From assembly GCA_964428225.1 (NCBI GenBank), contig CAYRXS010000148.1:1-16161 (forward strand): a stretch of 16,161 nucleotides of DNA. The letters are read 5' to 3'. Under the pieces are notes generated by a model, which saw only the letters and a list, made by a program, of their open reading frames with translations, did no database searches and was not told the origin of the DNA. Positions 1-7,379 of this stretch are shown piece after piece (within the stretch, counting starts at the first letter, position 1; each line of letters starts with the position of its first letter). This DNA is from JBFMCU01 sp964428225 (GTDB lineage Bacteria > Planctomycetota > UBA1135 > GCA-002686595). The position numbers and the translations under genes are program-made.

Positions 1-211
1 TCGCCTCTCGAACGGCAAGGAGATCACCGCCTACATCCCCGGCGAGGGGCACAACCTGCAGGAGCACTCCATCGTGCTCGTGCGGGGCGGCCGCGTGCGT
101 GACCTGCCCGGCGTGCGCTACCACGTCCTGAGGGGCACGCTCGACACGGGTGCCGTGGAGGACCGCGGTCAAGGTCGATCCAAGTACGGTGCCAAGCGCG
201 CCAAGAAGTAA
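1..211 (+). CDS. rpsL: 30S ribosomal protein S12, C-terminal part (5' end outside window)
   Basis: The reading frame begins at base 2 and gives the last 69 residues of S12, a 30S protein at the decoding centre that monitors codon-anticodon pairing. The S12 signature is clear: GEGHNLQEHS, then the loop RVRDLPGVRYH, and the end RSKYGAKRAKK. The count from this loop to the C-terminus matches the 124-residue family form, so the arginine encoded at 98-100 sits at the position of E. coli Lys88. That lysine contacts streptomycin, and K88R is a classical resistance change. The following aspartate, the target of RimO methylthiolation in E. coli, is retained. rpsG starts 33 bases downstream, as in normal str operons. 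The N-terminal half, including the other streptomycin position (Lys43), lies outside the window. Confidence 0.97.
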   Translation, partial: RLSNGKEITAYIPGEGHNLQEHSIVLVRGGRVRDLPGVRYHVLRGTLDTGAVEDRGQGRSKYGAKRAKK

Positions 212-244
212 GACAGTCCCCCGGAACACCGCGAGAACATCGGC

Positions 245-721
245 ATGCCCCGTAACTTCAAGCCCACGGCCCACCTGCAGAAGCCGGATCCCAAGTTCGG
301 CTCCCCGCTGGCCACGAAGATCATCAACAAGATCATGCTCGACGGTAAGAAGACCGTCGCGCAGGGGATCTTCTACGATGCGCTCGACATCGCCTCCAAG
401 AAGCTCCCGGAAGCCGAGGACCAGGTGGAGATCTTCACCCGGGCCATCGACAACATCCGCCCCTCCGTCGAGGTGCGGTCCAAGCGGGTCGGCGGCGCCA
501 ACTACCAGGTTCCTCGCGAGGTGAAGAAGAATCGCCAGCAGAGCCTCGCCATCCGGTGGCTGGTGGAGAACTCGCGCAAGAAGAAGGGCAAGCCGATGGC
601 CGAGCGCTTCTCGGAAGAGCTCGTGGACGCCTACAACGGAGCGGGCGCCTCCGTGTCGTGGAAGGAGAACGTCCACAAGATGGCCGAGGCCAACAAGGCC
701 TACGCGCACTACGCCCGTTGA
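245..721 (+). CDS. rpsG: 30S ribosomal protein S7
   Basis: S7 is the primary 16S rRNA binding protein that nucleates assembly of the 30S head and lines the E site. The 158-residue product is close to the usual 156. Family landmarks are IMLDGKKTVAQGIFYDAL (about residues 30-47), the strongly conserved VRSKRVGGANYQVP (about 77-90), QQSLAIRWL, and the C-terminal NVHKMAEANKAYAHYAR. The ATG at 245 follows rpsL by 33 bases. Only a weak purine stretch (CGAGAAC) precedes it, so initiation may rely on coupling to rpsL. The N-terminus MPRNFKPTAH is divergent from the proteobacterial form and recalls planctomycete sequences as I remember them. It is followed not by fusA but by a 103-base gap with a strong hairpin. 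Confidence 0.97.
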   Translation: MPRNFKPTAHLQKPDPKFGSPLATKIINKIMLDGKKTVAQGIFYDALDIASKKLPEAEDQVEIFTRAIDNIRPSVEVRSKRVGGANYQVPREVKKNRQQSLAIRWLVENSRKKKGKPMAERFSEELVDAYNGAGASVSWKENVHKMAEANKAYAHYAR

Positions 722-772
722 TCCCGGCGCGGGCGGCGATCCCCGGATCGTCCACCGCGAGATCCCGAACAC

Positions 773-805
773 CGAGGCGAGCGTCCCCCGCGGCCGCTCG
801 CCTCG
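773..805 (+). terminator. Strong GC-rich hairpin after rpsG; possible terminator or attenuator
   Basis: CGAGGCGAGCG (773-783) is the exact reverse complement of CGCTCGCCTCG (795-805). This gives an 11-bp stem with an 11-nt loop, followed by CTTCGTCT. That tail contains four T in eight bases, a poor U-tract, so this may be a weak intrinsic terminator, an attenuator or an mRNA stabiliser. It sits between the rpsG stop and the GTG of the Tsr3-like gene and would separate rpsL-rpsG from the next two genes. The 722-772 remainder of the gap holds only a minor GATCC/GGATC inverted repeat (738-749). Confidence 0.45.
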
Positions 806-824
806 CTTCGTCTGGAAGACCGAC

Positions 825-1259
825 GTGCACGTCCTGATCCTCCGCGATCCCCGCGAATCGGTCGCCAAGTGCTCCCTGACGCCGTTGCGGGGGCTCGAGG
901 GGATCCGCTTCGTGAGCTACTACCCCGACCGGCGCCTCGAGGCCGCGGGGAGGATCCTCCTCCATCCCGACGGGGACGAGCTCACCGAGGCCGATCGAGG
1001 AGCGGACCTCCTCCTGATCGACTGCGCCTGGCGTCGGGTCGACACGTTGCTCCGCACCGTGGACGGCGACCTCCGCCGCCGCCGCCTTCCTCCTCTCCGG
1101 ACGGCCTATCCCCGCCGGTCGAAGGCCTACGACGATCCGCCGACCGGTCTCGCCTCCGTCGAAGCCCTCTACGCGGCGTTCGCGATCCTCGGCGATCCTC
1201 GGCCGGACCTGCTCGAGGGGTATCCGTGGGGGGAGGAGTTCCTGCGCCTGAACTTCTGA
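825..1259 (+). CDS. Tsr3/DUF367-like putative rRNA aminocarboxypropyltransferase
   Basis: The 144-residue product resembles Tsr3, the SAM-dependent enzyme that adds a 3-amino-3-carboxypropyl group to a modified uridine in small-subunit rRNA (helix 31) in archaea and eukaryotes. I recognise, in order: an N-terminal strand plus KCSLTPLRGLEG (15-26), similar to the K-C-T/S motif of the RLI-like N-terminus; LLLIDCAWRRVD (62-73), matching the D-C-S-W motif; LPPLRTAYP (88-96) and GLASVEALYAAFAILG (108-123), matching the Tsr3 LLP..xAxNP and LSxVEALAAALYILG block; and the end YPWGEEFLRLNF, matching the family's F/Y-x-WG-x-x-FLxLN. GTG at 825 is the only start codon in frame after rpsG, and GGAAG lies 6 bases upstream. 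The NPVNYG motif is replaced by YPRRSK plus a few extra residues. The related DTW-domain family (bacterial tRNA acp3U enzymes) is the main alternative. Function is inferred. Confidence 0.75.
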   Translation: MHVLILRDPRESVAKCSLTPLRGLEGIRFVSYYPDRRLEAAGRILLHPDGDELTEADRGADLLLIDCAWRRVDTLLRTVDGDLRRRRLPPLRTAYPRRSKAYDDPPTGLASVEALYAAFAILGDPRPDLLEGYPWGEEFLRLNF

Positions 1260-1282
1260 TCGTTCGGTGTCGGGCGTAGACT
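1254..1282 (+). promoter_or_regulatory. Possible leaderless promoter for the EF-G gene
   Basis: TAGACT (1277-1282) ends six bases before the EF-G ATG at 1289, the spacing seen where transcription begins at or next to the start codon. There is no Shine-Dalgarno sequence in the 29-base gap. The hexamer 17 bases further upstream (TTCTGA, 1254-1259, overlapping the preceding stop codon) is only a poor -35 match. The call rests on one TANNNT motif and the lack of a ribosome binding site, so it is weak. Confidence 0.25.
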
Positions 1283-1288
1283 GTCCCG

Positions 1289-3379
<2,091 letters not shown>

Positions 3380-3386
3380 CCCCGGA

Positions 3387-3416
3387 GCGACCCGGGTCGC
3401 CGGCCGCCGCCGCCGG
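3387..3416 (+). other. Inverted repeats after the EF-G gene
   Basis: Eight bases after the EF-G stop there is a perfect 14-base palindrome, GCGACCCGGGTCGC (3387-3400). Next to it is CCGGC (3400-3404) with GCCGG (3412-3416). An outer GGAGC/GCTCC pair (3384-3388, 3418-3422) could close a larger fold. No T-run follows, so a textbook intrinsic terminator is not supported. The structure lies between the str region and the S10 promoter and could still end or pause upstream transcription. Confidence 0.35.
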
Positions 3417-3465
3417 GGCTCCCGGAAATCCCCCCGGAAGGGCTCGAGAATGTCGGTCTGCGCGA

Positions 3466-3494
3466 TTGACCGCCCCCCGCCTCGCTGCTATCTT
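3466..3494 (+). promoter_or_regulatory. Extended -10 sigma-70-type promoter for the S10 operon
   Basis: TTGACC (3466-3471) matches five of six bases of the -35 consensus. It is exactly 17 bases from TATCTT (3489-3494), which matches four of six of the -10 consensus. TGC directly precedes the -10 element, giving the extended -10 TGn. The predicted start is near 3501, leaving a leader of about 130 nt before rpsJ. In DNA this GC-rich, a matched pair at optimal spacing just before a ribosomal operon is unlikely to be accidental. It would allow S10-spc-alpha to be transcribed independently of the str genes. Confidence 0.7.
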
Positions 3495-3500
3495 CTCCGC

Positions 3501-3629
3501 CCCTTTACGGCTCCGAACCCGCCCTCCCGGCGGGCGATCGGGCCGTCCCGAGGGGGGAGCGAACACCGGGTTCGAGGCGTCGCGACGGTCCCTGCGGCCG
3601 CCGTATGCCTCCGGGCCACATACGACCAC
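3501..3629 (+). promoter_or_regulatory. Structured 5' leader of rpsJ (candidate r-protein autoregulatory RNA)
   Basis: The leader holds a series of perfect short inverted repeats: CCCGCC/GGCGGG (3518-3523, 3529-3534), TCGGG/CCCGA (3538-3542, 3547-3551), CGAAC/GTTCG (3560-3564, 3570-3574), the palindrome CGTCGCGACG (3578-3587), and CGTATG/CATACG (3602-3607, 3619-3624). The last hairpin ends five bases before the rpsJ ATG, where a ribosome binding site would lie, and no Shine-Dalgarno sequence is visible. In E. coli the S10 leader is the L4 control element. Whether this one binds L4 or another protein is not shown by the sequence. The rest of the 3380-3629 gap holds the promoter and the inverted repeats after the EF-G gene. 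Confidence 0.5.
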
Positions 3630-3935
<306 letters not shown>

Positions 3936-4247
3936 GTCTTGAGCGGGCTCGACCGGATCCGCGCGATCCGACGGAGCCCGTGGGATGTGACCGGCACCTG
4001 CTTCCCCACGGAGCGGTGATCGAGCACCACGCCACCCCATTCTGACCACCGTGTGTTCGCTCGCTCATGCGAGCGACGGCGAACAGCGGAGGACGTTCGT
4101 CCGAGAAGACACGCCCTTCTCTGCGACCGGCCGCTTTCACAACCACCGCATCAACCGCCGCGTGGCCAGGCGTCGACCGCCGGGTGACCCCGCCAGGGAG
4201 CCCGCGGTTCTGGTCGAACCGGCAGTGCAGATGAAGTTCAGGGAATC
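3936..4247 (+). promoter_or_regulatory. 312-nt structured spacer between rpsJ and rplC
   Basis: These genes are normally almost adjacent. The main element is a hairpin at 3945-3979: GGGCTC pairs with GAGCCC and, inside a symmetric 3x3 internal loop (GAC/ACG), CGGATC pairs with GATCCG around a five-base loop. A second hairpin is CGCTCGC-TCAT-GCGAGCG (4058-4075), and a small one is GGAC/GTCC (4091-4094, 4099-4102). I find no TA dinucleotide in the spacer, so no -10 box of TANNNT type is possible and an internal sigma-70 promoter is unlikely. No T-run follows the hairpins. It looks like transcribed regulatory RNA, possibly a site for r-protein feedback or for RNA processing. A weak open frame (4051-4251) is discussed in the findings. 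Confidence 0.5.
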
Positions 4248-4886
4248 ATGACGCTGATCCTAGGACGCAAGACGGGAATGACTCAGGTCTTCACCGAGGA
4301 CGGGACCCACTTGGGGGTCACCGTCGTCTCGGCGGGTCCCTGCGTCGTCACCCAGGTGCGCACCGAGGAAAAGGACGGCTACCACGCCGTCCAGCTCGGC
4401 TATGGCGACACCACCGACAAGCGGACGAAGAAGCCGCAGCGCGGCCAGTTCGCGAAGACCGGCACCGCTCCGAAGCGCTTCCTCCGGGAGGAACGCCTCT
4501 CCGGCCCGGCCGACCAGTCCCCCGGGGACACGATCAACGTGGACGTGTTCTCCGAAGGCGACCTGGTCGACGTCACCGGAACCACCAAGGGCCGCGGCTT
4601 CGCGGGCACGATCAAGCGGCACGGCTTCTCGCGGGGCGCCAAGACCCACGGCTGCATGAACTACCGGCAGCCGGGCTCGATCGGGGCCTCCGCCTACCCG
4701 GCCCGCGTCTTCAAGGGCAAGCGGATGTCCGGGCACTTCGGGGCCAAGCGCCACACGACGAAGAACCTCGAGGTCGTCTCCGTGGACGTGGAACGCAACC
4801 TCCTGTTCATCAAGGGCGCTCTGCCCGGCCCGATCGGCGGGTACCTCCAGGTGCGCACGGCCAAGACGGGCGTGAAGAAAGGCTGA
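4248..4886 (+). CDS. rplC: 50S ribosomal protein L3
   Basis: L3 is an early-assembly 23S rRNA binding protein whose internal loop reaches towards the peptidyl transferase centre. The 212-residue product fits the family (about 209). Landmarks are LILGRKTGMTQVFTEDG at the N-terminus, VDVTGTTKGRGFAGTIKRHGF in the middle (about residues 107-127), PGSIGASAYPARVFKGKRMSGHFG (about 145-168), and VERNLLFIKGALPGP near the end. ATG at 4248 is preceded by AGGGA at suitable spacing. In the central loop the glutamine methylated by PrmB in E. coli (Q150) is an alanine. It follows the long structured spacer and leads the compact run of 50S genes. Confidence 0.97.
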   Translation: MTLILGRKTGMTQVFTEDGTHLGVTVVSAGPCVVTQVRTEEKDGYHAVQLGYGDTTDKRTKKPQRGQFAKTGTAPKRFLREERLSGPADQSPGDTINVDVFSEGDLVDVTGTTKGRGFAGTIKRHGFSRGAKTHGCMNYRQPGSIGASAYPARVFKGKRMSGHFGAKRHTTKNLEVVSVDVERNLLFIKGALPGPIGGYLQVRTAKTGVKKG

Positions 4887-4894
4887 GGCGAACG

Positions 4895-5563
4895 ATGCAG
4901 GTCAAGAGCTACAAGGCGGGCAGCGTCGGCGAGGTCGAGTTCGACGAGACCCCCTTCCACGACAAGACGGACCGCGGGCGCGTGCTCTTCCGCACCCTCA
5001 AGGACGCGGTCGTCATGTACCAGAACAACGCGCGGCAGGGCACGGCGAGCACCAAGGGCCGCTCCGAGATCAGGGGCACGAACAAGAAACCCTATCGCCA
5101 GAAGCACACCGGCCGCGCCCGCGCGGGTTCCGTGAAGTCCCCGATCTGGCGGGGAGGCGGAACCGTGTTCGGCCCCAAGCCCAAGAACTGGACCTACCAC
5201 ATGCCGTCGAAGGCCCGTCGGATCGCGTCGCGATCGGCGCTGTTCGGCAAGCTGCAGGACGGCGAGGTGGTGATCGCGGACCTCGGCGAGTTCTCCGCCC
5301 CCTCGGCCAAGGGCGCGCGGAAGATCCTCGCCGACCTCGGGGCCCCGCGGCGCGCTCTGGTGATCCTCGACGAGCACGACGACAACGTCTGGAAGTCGTT
5401 CCGCAACTTCCCCGGCGTGTCCGTGAAGGAAGCCCGGAACGTCTGCGCGCTCGACATCCTCAACGGCGGGCTGCTCATCGCCACGGGAACCGCCCTGGAG
5501 TCCCTGGCCCAACGCGTGGGGGGGCCGACGGAATCCCCGGCCGCCGAAGGAGCTGACCAGTGA
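4895..5563 (+). CDS. rplD: 50S ribosomal protein L4
   Basis: L4 binds domain I of 23S rRNA, lines the exit tunnel and, in E. coli, represses the S10 operon both by transcription attenuation and translationally. The 222-residue product shows the tunnel loop PYRQKHTGRARAGSVKSPIW (about 66-85) and the following GGGTVFGPKP, then ALVILDEHDDNV and the late ALDILNGGLLIA. The loop carries histidine (H71) where most bacteria have glycine (QKGTGRAR). The last 20 or so residues are a tail rich in Gly, Pro, Glu and Ala. Start ATG 4895 has GAGGCG upstream, eight bases after rplC. The stop overlaps the rplW start by four bases (GTGA). As the known regulator in other bacteria it is the first candidate to bind the leader or spacer RNA here. 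Confidence 0.96.
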   Translation: MQVKSYKAGSVGEVEFDETPFHDKTDRGRVLFRTLKDAVVMYQNNARQGTASTKGRSEIRGTNKKPYRQKHTGRARAGSVKSPIWRGGGTVFGPKPKNWTYHMPSKARRIASRSALFGKLQDGEVVIADLGEFSAPSAKGARKILADLGAPRRALVILDEHDDNVWKSFRNFPGVSVKEARNVCALDILNGGLLIATGTALESLAQRVGGPTESPAAEGADQ

Positions 5564-5850
5564 CCACCCTCGAGCAAAGCTACCGGATCATCCGCAAGCC
5601 GGTGATCACCGAGAAGGCGACCGACGCCACGGTCACGCGGAACGCGTACACGTTCCGGGTCCCGTTGACCGCGAACAAGAGCGAGATTCGCAGCGCTCTC
5701 GAGAAGCTCTTCGACGTCCGGGTCAAGAGCGTCAACACGCTCCGCACGAAGCCGAAGTGGCGTCGGCGCGGGCGCAACATCGGCCAAACCTCGACGTGGA
5801 AGAAGGCCATCGTCGTCCTCGAGGAGGGGCAGACCATCGAGCTCCTCTAG
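5560..5850 (+). CDS. rplW: 50S ribosomal protein L23
   Basis: L23 sits at the exit of the peptide tunnel and is the docking site for trigger factor and signal recognition particle. The 96-residue product has the family pattern: IIRKPVITEKAT near the start, YTFRVPLTANKSEIRSALEKLFDVRVKSVNT in the core (about residues 30-60), a basic loop KPKWRRRGRNIGQTSTWKKA, and IVVLEEGQTIELL at the end. The start is GTG at 5560, overlapping the rplD stop as GTGA, with AAGGAG a few bases upstream inside rplD. Translational coupling with rplD is likely. The glutamate at the trigger factor contact (VSTEK/ITEK region) is present. Confidence 0.96.
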   Translation: MTTLEQSYRIIRKPVITEKATDATVTRNAYTFRVPLTANKSEIRSALEKLFDVRVKSVNTLRTKPKWRRRGRNIGQTSTWKKAIVVLEEGQTIELL

Positions 5851-5862
5851 GAGAACGCAGCC

Positions 5863-6696
5863 ATGGGTATCAAGACATACAAGCCGACCTCGCCGGGACG
5901 CCGGAACGGGAGCGTCCTCGACTTCTCGGAGCTCACCGCGAAGAAGCCCGAGAAGAGCCTGCTCCGGCCCCTCAAGAAGACCGGGGGACGGAACAACCTG
6001 GGCCGCATCACCTCGCGCCGTCGCGGCGGGGGGCACAAGCGGCGCTACCGCGTGATCGACTTCAAGCGGGACAAGGAAGGCATCCCCGGCAAGGTCAAGA
6101 CGATCGAGTACGACCCGAACCGCTCGGCGAACATCGCCCTGATCTGGTACGCGGACGGCGACAAGCGCTACATCGTCGCCCCCCTGGGGCTGCGCGTGGG
6201 GCAGACCATCGTCTCCGGCACGGGGGCCGACCCGCTTCCCGGCAACGCGATGCACCTGACCGACATTCCGATCGGTCTCATGATCCACAACATCGAGCTC
6301 CAGCCCGGCCGCGGCGCCCAGATCTGCCGCTCGGCGGGCTCCTACGCCCAGCTCCAGGCGCGGGAGGGGAACTACGCGGTGATCCTGCTGCCCTCCGGGG
6401 AGCTGCGCCGCGTTCACGTCCGCTGTCGCGCGACGATCGGGCGGATCGGGAACACGGATCACCAGAACGTAAAGCTCGGAAAGGCCGGCCGGCGGCGCCA
6501 CATGGGACGTCGTCCCAAGGTACGCGGCACGGCGATGAACCCCGTCGACCACCCGCTCGGAGGCGGCGAGGGTCGGACCAAGGGAGGGCGGCATCCCTGC
6601 TCGCCCACCGCGGTGCTGGCCAAGGGTGGCCGCACGCGCAAGCCGAACAACCCGTCCAACAAATTCATCCTGCGCCGCAGGAAGAAGAAGAAGTAG
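5863..6696 (+). CDS. rplB: 50S ribosomal protein L2
   Basis: L2 is among the most conserved ribosomal proteins. It is needed for subunit association and lies near the peptidyl transferase centre. The 277-residue product is family length. Landmarks are MGIKTYKPTSPGRRNGSVLD, the RGGGHKRRYRVIDFKR block (about 54-69), PLGLRVGQTIVSGTGAD, and the C-terminal GTAMNPVDHPLGGGEGR with His230 at the position of the functionally important E. coli His229. It ends with a typical basic tail RRRKKKK. ATG at 5863 follows rplW by 12 bases and has GGAGAA upstream. Nothing unusual was seen. Confidence 0.98.
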   Translation: MGIKTYKPTSPGRRNGSVLDFSELTAKKPEKSLLRPLKKTGGRNNLGRITSRRRGGGHKRRYRVIDFKRDKEGIPGKVKTIEYDPNRSANIALIWYADGDKRYIVAPLGLRVGQTIVSGTGADPLPGNAMHLTDIPIGLMIHNIELQPGRGAQICRSAGSYAQLQAREGNYAVILLPSGELRRVHVRCRATIGRIGNTDHQNVKLGKAGRRRHMGRRPKVRGTAMNPVDHPLGGGEGRTKGGRHPCSPTAVLAKGGRTRKPNNPSNKFILRRRKKKK

Positions 6697-6706
6697 AGGC
6701 ATACCC

Positions 6707-6991
6707 GTGGGACGCAGCATCAAGAAGGGGCCGTTCATCGATCCGAAGCTGGCCGAGAAGGTCGACGCGCTGGCGTCGAGCGGACAGCGGAGCCCCATCA
6801 AGACCTGGGCTCGCCGCTCGACCATCCCCCCCGACTTCATCGGGCACGTGTTCATGGTCCACAACGGCAGGCAGCACGTGCGGGTCTCCGTCACCGAGGA
6901 CATGGTCGGGCACAAGCTGGGTGAGTTCGCGACGACCCGGACCTTCCGGGGACACACGAACAAGAAGGAATCTCAGAGGAAGGGGCGCTGA
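6707..6991 (+). CDS. rpsS: 30S ribosomal protein S19
   Basis: S19 binds the 30S head next to S13 and contacts the A-site finger bridge. The 94-residue product has the expected GRSIKKGPFIDPKL at the N-terminus, IKTWARRSTIPPDFIGHVFMVHNGRQHVRV in the core, and the signature GHKLGEFATTRTFRGH. The start is GTG at 6707, chosen because the family begins (P/G)RS[IL]KKGPF here. The frame extends upstream only into rplB. AGAGG (6695-6699) lies upstream at suitable distance, overlapping the rplB stop. The gap from rplB is ten bases and rplV follows after three. Confidence 0.96.
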   Translation: MGRSIKKGPFIDPKLAEKVDALASSGQRSPIKTWARRSTIPPDFIGHVFMVHNGRQHVRVSVTEDMVGHKLGEFATTRTFRGHTNKKESQRKGR

Positions 6992-6994
6992 TCC

Positions 6995-7375
6995 ATGGCA
7001 ACGGCAACCGGATACATGGCTCGTCATCGCTATGCGCGATTGACCGCCAGGAAGGCCCGGCTGGTCGCGGACATGATCCGAGGCCAGGACGTCAACCGGG
7101 CGCTGGAGATCCTGCAGTTCTCACCGCGCCGCGCGGCCGCGTTCTACCTCAAGGTCCTCAATTCCGCGGTGGCGAACGCCAGCCAGGACGAGACCGTGAA
7201 CGTCAACCGGCTGCACGTCGTGGACTGTCGCGCCGACGACGGACCCCTGCACATGAATCGACTTCGCTGGCGGCCCGGTCCCCAGGGCCGCGCGATGCCC
7301 TACCGCAAGCGGACCAGTCACCTGACCGTCGTGGTCGGTGAGCGCGACGACCCCGAGAGCGAGAGCAAGAGCTGA
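6995..7375 (+). CDS. rplV: 50S ribosomal protein L22
   Basis: L22 contacts all six 23S rRNA domains, and its beta-hairpin forms part of the tunnel constriction with L4. The 126-residue product has ARHRYARLTARKARLVADMIRG, then ALEILQFSPRRAAAFYLKVLNSAVANA, and the extended hairpin RLRWRPGPQGRAMPYRKRTSHLTVVVGER (about residues 88-116). The hairpin is in place without insertion. The C-terminal tail DDPESESKS is acidic. ATG at 6995 is preceded by a purine-rich stretch (GAGGAAGGGG) ending in rpsS. rpsC begins four bases after the stop. Confidence 0.96.
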   Translation: MATATGYMARHRYARLTARKARLVADMIRGQDVNRALEILQFSPRRAAAFYLKVLNSAVANASQDETVNVNRLHVVDCRADDGPLHMNRLRWRPGPQGRAMPYRKRTSHLTVVVGERDDPESESKS

Positions 7376-7379
7376 GCAT

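Noticed and set aside
723..824. N-terminal extension of the Tsr3-like protein in the open upstream frame
   Set aside because: There is no ATG, GTG or TTG in frame between rpsG and GTG 825, and a ribosome binding site stands right before 825.
1070..1090. CCG/CGC triplet run in the Tsr3-like gene as a repeat element
   Set aside because: It is a short run of Arg codons in GC-rich DNA, not a tandem repeat of note.
3450..3629. N-terminal extension of S10 by 60 residues
   Set aside because: The segment has no S10 similarity and contains the promoter -10 element and leader hairpins. Family length fits the ATG at 3630.
5194..6963. Very long minus-strand open frame (589 codons) opposite rplD-rpsS
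   Set aside because: It is fully antisense to five well conserved ribosomal protein genes, and its Arg/Pro/Ala/Val-rich composition is typical of GC shadow frames.
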